Shown here: piece after piece, positions 10,221 to 21,668 of the stretch
How the letters are laid out: every line of letters begins with the position of its first letter
Position numbering within the stretch: the stretch's first letter is position 1
NCBI GenBank assembly: GCA_963969365.1
Contig: OZ017749.1
Location: 806,001 to 870,000, forward strand
Source of the DNA: Asterochloris sp. CNOR1
Lineage: Eukaryota > Chlorophyta > Trebouxiophyceae > Trebouxiales > Trebouxiaceae
Reading direction: 5' to 3'
DNA length: 64,000 nt
Made by a program: the position numbers and the translations under genes
The notes under the pieces: generated by a model
What the model saw: the letters and a program-made list of their open reading frames with translations, nothing else
Database searches by the model: none
Told to the model about the DNA's origin: nothing

Positions 10221-12555
10221 CTATGATGAAGCCTCAGCTGGCTTGGGGAAGATGTCAGAGACAATGGCCTCCTTATTGTCATCGCCATCAGCCAACTGCT
10301 TGACACCGCGGGCCAGCTTGATAGGAACAAGCTTGATACCCTTGGCAAGGTTTGTGGGAACCTGCGCAGCAGTCACGGCCAGGTTCAGCATGTATGGTTA
10401 TATATATCATGACTGCCAGCTGGGCTTGAGGCTAAGCCATGCCAGGCAAGCACAAGGAGCTGCAGTTGCTGCTGACAAGTAGCTTAGCGCACAGGGTGAG
10501 CGGCAGAACCTCTCAAGAGTCAGCTGAGCATACAACAGAATGGAGAAGCAAAGAGCACCAGGACGCATCTCAGCAGACAGGTGGAGGAACTGCAAGCTGA
10601 AGCCGTCATGCACAGTGCAAGCAGCAAGAGCTGATACACATCTGGCGTAGACATGCTGCAGCCTCACCATTTTGATGGCAATTGCAATGCTTGCATACAG
10701 CTCCAGCCTGGTGGGGACCTTGGTGAGTGACTGGAAGCGGCTCTGCAGCAGACACCACAGAGCCATGAGACGTCAAGCATGTGATACGCTGCAAGGAGAG
10801 CTCTGCAAGGTAGCAGCTGTGCCCAGAGGCAATGCGTCCAGCCAAGCCATGTGATCGTGCTGCACACAGCAGATGGCAGGGTCATGTCATCCATGCCGCA
10901 CAGGGCCTGTGCAGCAGTGCTGGTCAGGTGGCCTCCCACCTCAGAAGCCCAAATGCTTGCATTCAGGCAGAGCAGTGCATCTGCACACACAATGCCACAT
11001 GCACCACTGCAGCCAAGCAGGCCACAATGCCAAGTTGGGTCCAGAGGCTTGGCGTCCAGTACGGCGCCGGTGATCTTGCTGGGCAGTGTGCCCATGGCCC
11101 CTACAAAGAGTGAGGCAATCTGCCCCACCAGGTTCAGCTGCCCCAATCACCGTGTTGTCATGGCAGGGCAGTTTCTCCCGCTGAGGCTCATGGCCCTGTG
11201 AGACAAAGCAAGGCTGGCAGCACAGCAGCCTGCCTCACCCGGTCCAGTGGCTTCGCTTCCCGCAGGCCTTGGCAGCACTACCATACCATCCCCACATGCA
11301 GCCCTGCCACACTAGCACAGGCACCCTTGACACGATGGCAGGTCTGGCTCACCGGGTCCAGAGGCTTGCCGTCCAGCACAGCACCTGTGATCTCGCAGGG
11401 CTTGTATGCCGCTCGCTGCTCCCGGGGCACAGCCTCCTTGAGCTCCTTCTCAAACGCAAAGTAGGCCTTGGTGGCAGACGCTACCTCCTCCTCGTTCACA
11501 AATATCCACGCATTCTCGCCCTGCACAGCACAGGCACGCAGTGTTCTACAGAGCAGTCTCTCTTGAGCTCTCTCTCAAGGCCAAGTACTGCCTTTGTTGC
11601 AACCTCTCAAAGAATGAGGCACTACCGTCCTGCAAAATGACCACATGATCACTGAAGAGCAGCAGCAGGAGATGCGCATTGGCAAGCTGCTTTGCTGAAG
11701 CTGCCACTTCAACAATTGATATGCCCTGCATAGCAGGCACAAGCTACTTTTCAAGGCCAAGACATGCCCTCCAACTGTGCAGATGTTGTTCTTGTGCACA
11801 GCAGGCATGCAATGCATGTGCAGTGATTTCAGAGCTCATTCTTGTTAGCGCTGTAGGCCTAAACGGTGCGCTGCTGAGCCTCCCAGATGAAGCACACCTG
11901 CTGTCTACACCAGGCTTGTTTGTGCGCATGGAGTGTGTCACACCTGCTGCTGCTCAGCCAGCGTGCTGCTGTTGACCCACCAGGGCGATGTCGCCAGTGA
12001 CCTCTCGCTTCCCAGCAGGTGTTTGCACATGTTGACCTGACATCTGTGTTTCAGGCTATACAGCAGCTTGCTCAACCGTGCTACCTCACCCGAAGGGCTA
12101 CGCCCCTTGCAAGTGTGGCCTCATGCAAGGCCACGCCCTGCTATTCAGCCCAGACGCCGCCTGCACCCTACCTGGGCAATGTCGCCAGTGACTTTCCACA
12201 TCGGCTGCTTGTCGATAGCCACCCGCAGCAGAGAGTTCTTGCAGACGATCATCTGGGAGTTGGGTGGCAGGCTATGCCTCAGCTTCTCCTGCTTCTTCAC
12301 CGAGAGGCCCTTGTAGTGCATGCCAAATACGACTGCGCTGCCCTCAAAGGCTTTCTCCAATTTGGCCACAATCTGCTCCTTCCTAGCGCGCGTAAGAGGA
12401 TTCTCAACCTGTAGGAGGTCAGTGATGAGCAGTCCAAAAGGGCATTCTTCATTCACCCCTTTCTGCCGCAAAGGTGAGAGCATCCTCGATCTGCAGAGAG
12501 ACAAGACAGCAAGCCAGTATGCATGGGAGCAGGTGAGCGCAATGAGCGTCCTCAT
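10221..12555 (-). CDS. RPL10: Plastid (bacterial-type) ribosomal protein uL10
   Basis: Five exons: 12555-12457 (less certain), 12408-12172, 11520-11353, 10742-10668 and 10361-10221, totalling about 239 residues. The body is bacterial-type L10: TRARKEQIVAKLEKAFEGS, VVFGMHYKGLSVKKQEKLR, then SQMIVCKNSLLRVAI. In bacteria L10 forms the base of the L7/L12 stalk that recruits translation factors. The late segment VPTRLELYASIAIAIKMVPTN matches the C-terminal helix region, and the chain ends DIFPKPAEASS. The proposed N-terminus is basic, Ser/Leu/Arg-rich and free of acidic residues, as expected of a transit peptide. An alternative is an acceptor CTCTCTGCAG at 12491 with the true first exon further upstream. 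The introns are full of decayed copies of exons, described separately. Organelle assignment is inference from sequence type. Confidence 0.87.
11037..11262. repeat. Decayed copies of a uL10 exon edge inside the intron
   Basis: Positions 11037-11085 repeat, with about ten mismatches, the 3' end of the functional exon at 11353-11400 (GGTCCAGAGGCTTGCCGTCC in plus orientation). A shorter third copy lies at 11241-11262. On the coding strand the 11037 copy would read KITGAVLDAKPLDP, against EITGAVLDGKPLDP in the real exon, but its splice donor is destroyed (CCAACTT instead of CCGGTGAGC). A further copy pair is the real exon end at 12165-12205 and a relic at 11977-12010. These are non-functional duplicates. 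Confidence 0.8.
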
Positions 12556-13050
12556 CAGTGGTCATAGCCGCAACACTACACGGCAGCATGATGGTGCACC
12601 ATCGAGCAGCGCCCTTGTGCTTTTGTCACCGTTCAAGTGGCCGCTTACTGACATGGCACCCTGAGCCATGCAAGGATGGCTCAGCTCTCACCCTGACTGT
12701 GAGGAGTCGCTGCTGGCAGCCCGGGTGCCTGTGCAGCGATCTGAGGTTCTGGACTGAGGCTGTGCAGGACTTGGAGGAAAGGACGTGGGCCCTGTTGTGC
12801 CCCGGGTAAGCGGGCTGCCTGCATACACCGTGGAGCCTGGGTTCAGTGGCAACCAGGAGTGTGTCCGGTGGGACATCTCAAATGGCATGGCCTCAGTCTC
12901 ACCTGCCGGAAAAGCATGCCTGCTCGTTCATGGTGACCTTCGCAATACTTTTTCCTGCACACTGACCTAGTAGTCCTTAACTGACATTACTGCTCATGCT
13001 GTCTGTGAGACTATCGGAGATGAACAAAGTGCTTCTTTTAGTGCCAATCT
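12556..13050. other. Intergenic spacer, no gene recognised
   Basis: About 495 bp between the uL10 start and the GH3 stop, both on the minus strand. An open stretch on the plus strand at 12785-12970 shows no similarity I recognise. The uL10 promoter and possibly a first exon should lie at the low-coordinate end. Confidence 0.5.
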
Positions 13051-13393
13051 CTATGTTCCAGATACCTTGCACGATTGTCTGGGTTGTGGCATTCTCTGCA
13101 GGCAAATTGTATGGGGTGTTTGCTGCCCTGACAGAGAAGCTTGCAGCATCACAAAAGGCTCACCATGACTAGCCAAGGAAAAGTCCGCCTGCACGAGGCT
13201 AAAGCATACTTGCTGCTTCTGTCCTGGCTGCAGCGATATACGCTGGAACCCACGCAGGCTGCGGAGTGGCAGGACTGCAGGCACGCCCGCTGGTGCTTGG
13301 AGTGCCTGCTGCCTACTGAAGCGCTGCCTCAATTCCGGACCAGGGCTGACAAACAGCAGGACAACCTCTTCTGCTTGCATGGACCCTGCACAG

Positions 13394-13505
13394 GGCAGTG
13401 ATCTTTGGGAGCTGAGCAGAGTAAGTGCTGGGCTGCTGCTGAGGCAGGTACCCAGCGGCAATGACACTTCAACCTGGCTGGCTCATGTGGATGTCAACAA
13501 CACAG
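13394..13505 (+). pseudogene. Inverted fibronectin-III-like exon of the GH3 gene
   Basis: On the plus strand, opposite to the rest of GH3, an open segment between an acceptor (CTGCACAG at 13386-13393) and a donor (G|GTGAGC at 13506) ends in WLAHVDVNNT plus one base of the next codon (phase 1). The minus-strand exon at 13385 begins in phase 1 with the rest of Gly, then SMQAEEVVLLFV. Joined, they rebuild the GH3 C-terminal motif (V-x-V-x-N-T-G-x-M-x-x-x-E-V-V-L-L-F-V). The two exons now diverge from a near-palindromic acceptor pair, so a local inversion is the simplest reading. Confidence 0.68.
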
Positions 13506-16500
13506 GTGAGCCTCTCCTGTCCTCAAGCCGTATGGCGGCTTAAGGACAGCTGGGGCACTGCCTTTTCATGAGGAAACCTCAGGCTCAGCCACTGTGCATG
13601 GCCTGGCATTGGGGCCCTGCTACTGCTTCAGGGCAGCTGCCTTGATGCATGCCATGAGAGCTGAGTCAATGACTGGTGTGCGGCAAAGTGCAGCATCGTC
13701 AAATTATCACCAGCAGAAGCTGGACAGCCTGTGCCCAAAGCAGTAGACGTGGGGCACTTGCAGGTATCGGTAAGTCCTGCCAGGCCAGGCCTGCATGTCC
13801 ATGCTGAGCATGGAGCTCTGCCTGGTGAAGCTGTTGTGGTAGAAAGTCACTGGCAGCCTGCCAGATGGGGAGACGTCGCCGAACAGAACATCTGCTAAGG
13901 CGGCTGCACCCTGCAGACTTGCAGCTGGCTGTCAGTGCCCAGCCAGCAAGTAGGTGCCCTCAATGCCTCTGTTTGCAGAGCTCCCAGCACAACACCAGGG
14001 CCCAAGCCAGCCAGCCAGCAGGTGCACTCATGCTGGCCCGTGGCACAATGCCAGACACAGGATCAGAGCCCACGCTTGCACCATTGGCATCAAAAGATGC
14101 ACGGCACCCCTTGCTCAGGGGAAGGCTCAAAGGAGCCTCTCTACAACATCGCCCCGCCTGGTGGGGACGGCCAGCTTCAGAGACAGGCAGGCTCTGGAAC
14201 GGGAGGGAGTCCGCCAGTGGCCAGCCAGCAGGATGCAAGCCAGCACCAGCTGCTCAAGCAGTAACACTAGTACACAGTACTGCAGCATGTCAATGCTCAC
14301 CTGCCCTGGAAACCAAGCTGTGAGGACGGCATCGATGCGGTCAGATTCCTCCATCCAGGCAACGTCCAGAGGCCCGCCGTGGATGAGCACCACAATGATG
14401 GAGGTGTTGGTTTACAGTGGCCACAGTCTGCAGCCGCCAAGCTAGCAAGGTGTTCACTGGAGAGCAGCAGGATGATGATGTCTGCCATGGAGTAGTTGCA
14501 GACAGGCGGTGACCACAGAGGCGCAGGAAAGTCTTGATTAGATGCAATCTGCCCTTGGGGGGACTGCAGAGCAATGCAATCGCCGAGTTCTGCCGCTGCA
14601 ACGCTGGCAATGGCCACCCGAGCTTTGGCTGTGCAGCGTGCCCTAATTGCCGGCGCAGCCAGGGCAACTTGTCACATGTTTCTGGCAGACTAAGCTGCCT
14701 TGACCGGCTCATCTCAGCAGCTGGGTGTCAGCTGGGTGCTAGCGGGCTGGTGTACAACAGGCCACATGGCACTGGAGCAACCAAGTTCCCCAGCTACCTT
14801 GATGAGCTCATCTTGATTGCTAGGCAGCAGCAGGTCACGGCAGTCCAGCCCTTCGCTCTCAGTGACAGCGCTCCACATACTGTCGCTGTTGTCTGAGCCC
14901 ATTGTGCTATGGTAGTTGATCTGACTGCTGCCCACAAAGAAGATGCAGACATCTGCATCTGTGCAGGCATCTGCACAATGCAGGTCAGGAACCCCATCAG
15001 GCAAGCACTTGCCTGCCATGCTGGCCTCCCCCAGGTCGCATGCAAATGGTGTTGCTGCGCAAATCAAGGCTGGGGCCCAACAAGACAGTGACTGCAATGC
15101 CAGAAGCATGCAGCCACCTACCTACGGCACCATCTGCCCCAGAGAACATCCCAGAAATGAAAGTTGAGCCCAGGGGCTGTACCTTAGCATGGGGCAGCCT
15201 GGCCTGCAGGCAATGAAGGCATCAGTGGCTTCCTGCCTGTTGTCTGCCTGATGCACTGACCTCGTGATGCACTGAGCTCATTCATTCTAAGGCGCCCCCA
15301 CCTAAGGCAATATCAAAGTGAATCCGCCATCCTGTATGGCCAGATGCTCATCGTTGCTGCTTGTGCACATGTCCCATGCAGTGGAGACACTGCACCGCGC
15401 TGTGTGGCTTCAGCTCATCAAGGGCTCCATTGCTCTGCACTTGGTTGTTCAAGGCATTCTGTGGGGCCTGGGATGTGCATCGACCTGAAGTTGTGACATT
15501 AGCTTGTGGTACAGCAGCCGTACCATCACAGCCTCTTGTGGAGTGGTGATTGGCCAAGATGCATGGCTGTAGTGGACGCACAGCAGTGTCTCTCTCTCTG
15601 GCAGCATCCCTGCCTTTGTGCAGTGCATCGTGCTGTGCTGGGGAACAAGACGAGTGCAGCTATGCAACCTGACCTGGCCTCATAAGGCGTGGTGATGTGC
15701 CCAGCAGCATTGCTGTAGTAGTCCCCAAGCAAATTCTCGGGGCTGTGCATGTGGGGTCCCAGGATGACAATCTTTCTAAGTGCCTTTGCTTGCAGCGGGA
15801 GGTGGGGCTGTCCTGAGCTGCCGTCCCTGTTTTTGAGCAGCACAATGCCTGCAGGCTGGCAACTACGATTGTCAGAGGCTGAATCCTCAGGCAAAAAGGC
15901 AGCCTGTACTTGTGATGCTGTGCAGCTGGTGCTGACTACCATTGTGACAAATGAAGACAGTGCTCGCGACAGATACGACGTGGTTTTCTGAGGTTTAGGT
16001 GCATCACATATGCAGGCTGATTCATTCAGTCAGAAGGTGAGTGCACCAGGTGCAAGGCAGGACTGACTGCTGTGGACTTACTTTTGCGGGCAGCCTCCAG
16101 CACCACCCTCTTGTGCAGCGCGCTGCCAACAATGTCCTGCAGCAGCACGGCTGCTTTTTGGCACGCCATGACTCTCCTGAGCATACTAAACACAATCTCG
16201 TGTAGCCCAAATCCTTGACATGTGCATCGCATACATGCAAGGGCTGCCTATCAGCAGCGCATGGCAGCCAAGGCTAAAGTCTGAGCAAGGCCTTAGCCTG
16301 ACTTGATCTGGGGGGTGCTGCTGTGATGTCTGGGGGCTGCCTAGCAGGCTGGTGTTGGCTGTACCCTTGTTGCAGAACGCCAGCTGGCACTGATTGAGCT
16401 CTTGCAGTTGGCAATGTCGCCTGACGGCACCACTGCACCCACAGCCAACGGGCAGCAGATTGCCTTGACAAGGAGATTAAGCCACACATAGGAGACATAT

Positions 16501-19092
16501 GAGCTGCCAGTGGAGCGCTTGCTTCCAACCCTACAGCAATGCAGCATAGCAGGGCTCAGGCAGCACATATGCTCACGATGGGAATGCTGCCCCAGGGCTG
16601 CAATTCAGCTGGGTCAAAGTCGCCCAGCCTCATGCGCTGTGTCAGCACACGCCGTAGCGCTGCATTGATGTCTTTCTCTGTGATGAGTGACTGCTTGAGG
16701 GCTCCTTTAAGAGCTGAGTAATCTGCACAGGGCACAATGCTGCCTTAGTGAGAGCAGGGCAAGAGGGAGCAGCTGAGAAGGCATGCCACAACAGCTGTGT
16801 TCCAGGCGTGTGCTGGCAGGGTGGGCAACCGAAAGTGCGACGAGCCTTGGAGTCATGTGAAGGTGTCAAGCACAGGTCAAGTTCTTATCTTAAAAGGTAG
16901 ATTCGGACAAGCCTATCCCAGGCACTCGGAAGCCAGGCCACTGCTCAGTGCAGGACCGCAGTGTGACATGCAGCAGTTTGCTGTGGCAGCTGGCGGCAGC
17001 AGGCAGAGGCACAGAGACAGCGCTCACTTGTGCATGCCACGTCTGTGCCTGCCAGCAAGGTGGCAGCAGCTGCCTCCTTAGATGATCTGCAAGCAAGTCA
17101 TGACTACAGCTTGTTGCAGAGAAGGCAGAACATGAGGCGGCATCCACAACAGCTTGTGTTGCTGGCACTACTGAGGGAAGATCTAAATATGGCAACCTCA
17201 CATGCCCCGTGTAGAGCCACATTGCGCCTTCTGAGAGCAGATGCAGTACAGGACAGACACATTTCCCGCAAGCAGATGTGCACAGCACCGACCAAGGATC
17301 TGCATCACACCTCTCTTGGAGTGTTGCATGCTGCCTTCATGCCACACAAGCACAGCATAGACAAACAGCTGTCTCAAACATTATGCAGGGCTTCTGCTCC
17401 AGACCTCTTGTAGTGGTGCTTGCTGAAAGCAGTTTGCACAGCTCCACAACCTGAGACAACCACGCCTTGGAAGTCCCATTGCCCCCGCAGCTGCTGCTGC
17501 AGCAGAGCTCTGCTGGCGCAGGCAGGCACCCCTCTCACGCTGTTGTAGGAGCACATGACGCTGGAGGCACCCCCGCCCTGAACACAGGCCTGAAATGCTG
17601 GGAGGTACGTGTCTGCCATGTCCCTGCAGCAGGACTTGCTGAACTGGGCCGATTGCACTTGCAGTACTGCATGACGCTGGTGGCACAATTCCATGATGCA
17701 GCTTGGAGGAGTAGTAGCATCTTTCTACCAGGTCCTTGCGCACAAGGGGTTCTGGCCTGAGATGTACATGCAGGGCACAGGCAGCAACCTCTACTGGTAG
17801 CCGACCAGAATATTGGCCATGTCTGTGCAGTAGGACACACCTGCTTGGGCCACATCTGTGGAGTCTTGAAAGCGCTGCACGGTGCTGGTAGCACCATGCA
17901 CTTTACAAATCCCTGATAGACCGGCTCCTGCAGAACGCAAAGAATCCAAAAGTGTCTCACAGCGCGGAGTCTGAGCCTTGCAAGCACTTGCCTGTCAGTG
18001 ACCTGGGCATCATATGCAAGTCTTGAGAAGCCCTCGGACTGCTCGAGGCTGTAGGCTGCAAAGTGCTTGCAGGTGGCTCCAACCTGCGAGCAATGGGCAG
18101 TGCTGAAGTGGACATTTTGCCTGCAGCATGACTCTATGCATGGCATGCTGCCCAGCAGTTGACTTCGAGCAGGAACTTGATGCGTCATTCAATCCAGCCC
18201 AGCAAATGATGAAGCTTGAGGTCATGAAGCCCAGGCTCAAAATTGTGTCAAGTCGCATGATGCTGACATGCAAAGCACGACAAGAGGAAGTGCAGATTTG
18301 CCAAGCTGCTGCCCCCCTGCTCTGAGTTGCAACGTACCCTCTGCATGGCCTGCGACGTGCAGGATGTCTGGCAGCAGCTGAGAAGCAGGTCAGGCACCCC
18401 GGCTGGCCTTGATGTAGGTGCTGTCGTTGCCCTGCATGCCGTGAACGTATACCTCTGCCATCTTGGCAGTGAGGTATGGGTCCTCCCCATAGGTCTCAGA
18501 GCCGCGGCCCCACCGGGGATCCCTGAATATGTTGATGTTTGGCGCAAATGCATTGAGGCCCCTGCAGACAAAGGGACTGTGTTGCTAGCATTGCTGATGC
18601 CTCCTTTGCAGGTGCAAACTGGTGTGTGATGTGCGGGGGAAGTCAGGAACAACCTCTCTGGAGTGCTCAAGAACTGCCTTGGAGAGCCTCCAGCAGGCTG
18701 TCAGTAATGGGCAACCTTGTCGCAGGCGGCACAAAAAAGAATGCACCCAGGCCACCTGAGTCCGACACTATGAAGATGATTGTATGCACAGGAACGCTGC
18801 AGACAGAGCTTTGTGATGGCTCAGACCTGCCTTGTCACATTCTGCGTCTTGTACTCATGGTTGCTGATGGCCCGCAGCTCTGCGCTGATGACAGTGGCAA
18901 CCCGCCGCAGCAGCTCAGTATTAAAAGTTGCTGCCAGCCCAATGGGCTGAGGGAATATGGCGCCAGGCTGGGGATCAGAACCCCCAACACCCATAGCTGC
19001 TCCATGGAGGCCCTCTGCACACATACATCAGGACCTGGACAAGTCAAAACCCTAGTCAAACAAATGTGGAACTCTAAATTACAGACCGCCTC

Positions 19093-19275
19093 ATGGCTGT
19101 ACGTTTTGCTGGTGACCAGCGCTACGTCCTGGCTGGTGTGACAGGTTTTATGCTGCTGGCAGCCCTTCCCTTGCTGAACAAATCTATATACCAGCGAGAG
19201 CAGAACGTGGCAGCCATGAGAGATGCCTCTGATCAAGCCAAGGATGAGGCCCGCAACTCCAGACTCAGACGTTGA
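19093..19275 (+). CDS. Small single-span membrane protein, antisense in a GH3 intron
   Basis: A single-exon 60-residue frame starting MAVRFAGDQRYVLAGVTGF and ending in a TGA at 19273-19275. It has one hydrophobic span (residues about 11-29, YVLAGVTGFMLLAALPLL) followed by a charged, helix-prone tail (REQNVAAMRDASDQAKDEAR). That layout resembles small N-anchored proteins of mitochondria or ER. It lies entirely within the GH3 intron 19015-19496 on the other strand. Composition and reading pattern look coding: amphipathic tail, a clean stop and a single span placed near the start. I do not recognise the family, and a chance frame cannot be excluded. Confidence 0.42.
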   Translation: MAVRFAGDQRYVLAGVTGFMLLAALPLLNKSIYQREQNVAAMRDASDQAKDEARNSRLRR

Positions 19276-20067
19276 GACAACTTTGGGCAGCTGGCAATGC
19301 AGACACCTCCGTGTGAGCACTCAAGCCACTACATCTATGCAGTACAATACCCACTATGCACTGGCTAAACTAGTTCCGCTGTTGCTGCAGTGCCTTGACT
19401 GACTTGTACACAGGAAGCATGCCCATCTGAAGCCCAGCATCCCCTCGCTCAGCTTTGAACTCGGCTGCTGCCTGTGCAACAATCACAGGCTCTGACCTGC
19501 CCACCAATTCATTGGCCTGATGCCCAGCCTTGATATGCCTGCTGAATCTGTGCTTAGTTGAGAGACTTTTTCCTTCGTGTTCAGCCCCCCAAGCAGGTCC
19601 TCAACACGTTCTTGCCTGGGGACAGAGGGGTCCAGCCAGGGGTCCACGTGATCTGCGGAGATGCAAGGATTGTCGGACAAGTCGGGTAAACACTACATGG
19701 ATCAGCCATACAGCAGCTGGCAAACTCACAGCAGCCGTTTAGGCATGCATGCTTAGGATACAAAGGCGCAAGTGCATCCACTTTCAGATGCTGTGGCAGA
19801 TGTGTGAGCATGAGGACCAGACAATGATGGGAGTGGAGCCCATACCTGCAGCAGCCACTGCACAAACGGCCAGGATTTGCGAAAGCAAAATGCTGGGGGC
19901 CATGTTGCAGAGATTAGACAGCGGAAAAGTAAATGGTTTAGTCAGAAATCCGAACCATGTCATGCTTCTGTCCGCTTCATGGGAGACGGGCTGTGCTGTC
20001 TCCCATAAGACAGCAGTATCAGACATCTTCGGAATTCTTGCTGTCCAGATGTAGGCAACAGAGGCAG

Positions 20068-21297
20068 ATGTTTTCATCTCCTGTGGCAGCAGCCACACCT
20101 CTGAAGCTTAGCTTGGTGTCTGCCACAGGACGCACCATTGCCATTGTCAAGGCGGGCTGCTGCACCGGTTGACTTGCTGGACAAGCATCCTGCTGTTGAC
20201 AACAGCTGCTGTTGGTACTGCAGAGCCCCTTTTTGGTGGGATCTGGGTGGCAGGCAGACCTCAGGCTTGATGCCGAGGCAGGTTTGAAGTGCATGGCGAC
20301 ACTCAGCCCTGCCTGGACATGCCTGCACACTTAGGGGACTGGAGGCCATGAAGCACATTCATCTTGCTGCAGTTGCGGAGCAACATGCACAGCTGTCCGT
20401 CAAGCTTGGGCGCCCTTACTGCAAGGTATGCAGCAGGCAGGTGGAACATCGAAGCTTGTCCCCCCTGGAAAGGACTCACGCTTCTAGGACGCAGTGACTT
20501 TGTCCCAGCCAGGTCACAGCCACTCTGATGGGGGAGACTGCAGATCTATAGTGGAATCTGCCAGCCACACTGAGCGCAAGTGATAATGCAGGCACTTTCT
20601 GGGGATGATGATGACTTTCTAGCACCCACTCGCTGCTGGCTCAATGATAATGAGCTGCGCAAAGGTAACATCTGCTGTCCCAGGACTAGAGTTCTGCAAG
20701 GGAGTGTGAAAGCCTTACTGCAACGAAACACTGCTGCTGACCTGACAACGTGAACTGCAAATGGTCTACTGTTGCCAAGGCTGCTCTACAGAGGTTACTG
20801 GCAACTGGTGGAGAAGCTTGCTGCTGCTGCATGTAGTCCTGGGAAGCCTTGTCATGGCTTCAAGGGGCACTATCTGCCTGGCTGCAGGTGTGGACTACCT
20901 GCTGCCCCCAGATGGCAGCCTGGCCTTTGGTGGGTGTCCTAGCTGTAGGTGTAATTGACATATGCGGGTGCATATGCCTGTCGGTGCTACTCTGTGATGT
21001 CCAGACTGGAGGGCATGCTTGTGCAGGTGTGCCTTTGCTGGCTGCCATGCACGCATACCTTGGCAGGCATTCAGGACTGCAGTGATATGCTTTTGGTGCT
21101 GCCAACCAGTAGACCTGGCTGTGTCATGTGCAGGCTCACAGGGCAACAAGTGGGAAGTGAAGTTTGAGGAGCAAGGAAGCAATGACCCCATCGTGGACAT
21201 GCTCATGCAGGTGAGGCTGACATCAAAGTACGATTTTCTGTTGAGCTTGCAAGTTTTGCAATTGATGCTTCAGCATAATCTCAGCAAAGCTGTTTAG
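20068..21297 (+). CDS. FHA-domain protein
   Basis: Exons 20068-20151, 20224-20281, 20373-20425, 20592-20664, 20888-20929 and 21134-21297 join in phase to about 157 residues, nearly all one forkhead-associated domain, which binds phosphothreonine peptides. In order the domain reads LKLSLVSATGRTIAIV, FLVGSGWQADLRLDAEA, VAEQHAQLSVKLGRPYC (the usual S-x-x-H core, here V-A-E-Q-H), RCWLNDNELRKGVDYLLPP (the T/S-x-N region) and SLAFGG. It ends with NKWEVKFEEQ and DPIVDMLMQ. The first intron needs a weak GC donor (AAG|GCGGGC at 20152), so exon 1 is the least certain. The C-terminus either reads through the possible donor at 21211 or splices to an exon I did not find. A plastid FHA protein is possible but unproven. 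The start is 164 bp from the divergent GH3 gene. Confidence 0.72.
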
Positions 21298-21668
21298 TCA
21301 GGGAGGGCTGCCCTGGTGCAGGGTCTGGCCAGCAGGGCATCCCCAGAAGTGAGGGACAAGCTTGATAGGTAGTCTCTGAGCCACAAGCCCAAGAAGCCTG
21401 CAGGCTCTGCTGAGCACCTGTCTGCCCCATTTTCTGTGATTGCAGAAACCAATGCAGTCTTTTGACTTTATAAATTCAGACTGATTGTCACATGGCAGGT
21501 GCTCACCTTCAGATTGTAATGAAATGAGGGCTGCCTTTGAGTCCAAAGTGCCCCAGTGCGTCTCTCAAAGGCGGGGGCATAAATCACACTGGTATATGGG
21601 TTCACTCGCTGTTGCCACTCTCACACTCAACTGTGGGACCGGCAAGTTCCTGCGTTACTAAACTGAGC
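21298..21668. other. Convergent intergenic region
   Basis: About 371 bp between the FHA and RMDN-like stop codons. I see no additional gene. It should carry both 3' untranslated regions; no polyadenylation signal was verified. Confidence 0.5.

Larger units (their letters stand above)
13051..19903 (-). pseudogene. GH3 beta-xylosidase-like gene, probably inactivated
   Basis: Glycoside hydrolase family 3 enzymes release xylose, arabinose or glucose from wall polymers. Recognisable exons run 19903-19846 (signal peptide MAPSILLSQILAVCAVAAA), 19652-19497 (ERVEDLLGGLNTKEKVSQL), 19014-18831 (EGLHGAAMGV), 18561-18408 ([20 protein letters not shown]), 18083-17992 (CKHFAAYSLEQSEG), 17623-17380, 16722-16577, 16136-16082, 15848-15674 (IVLLKNRDGSSG), about 15011-14800, about 14400-14310, about 13933-13760 and 13385-13051 (EEVVLLFVSPGPELR). 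Three defects argue against function. The nucleophile motif V-S-D-C-D is V-S-G-C-G at about 17445. A one-base frameshift precedes IIVVLIHGGPLDV near 14400. The fibronectin-like exon lies on the opposite strand at 13394-13505. The exon after HHYKRSGAEALHN, which usually carries the D-x-D-C-G motif, was not found. Splice sites elsewhere look intact, so loss may be recent, or some of this may be an assembly problem. Confidence 0.75.

Noticed and set aside
12785-12970. Plus-strand 61-residue frame (YTVEPGFSGNQECVRWD)
   Set aside because: No domain, no splice partners and no neighbour context; kept only as a note on the spacer.
15348-15581. Frames between GH3 exons at 15100-15650 as an extra GH3 exon
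   Set aside because: No segment matched the expected GH3 linker, and phases did not fit the flanking exons.
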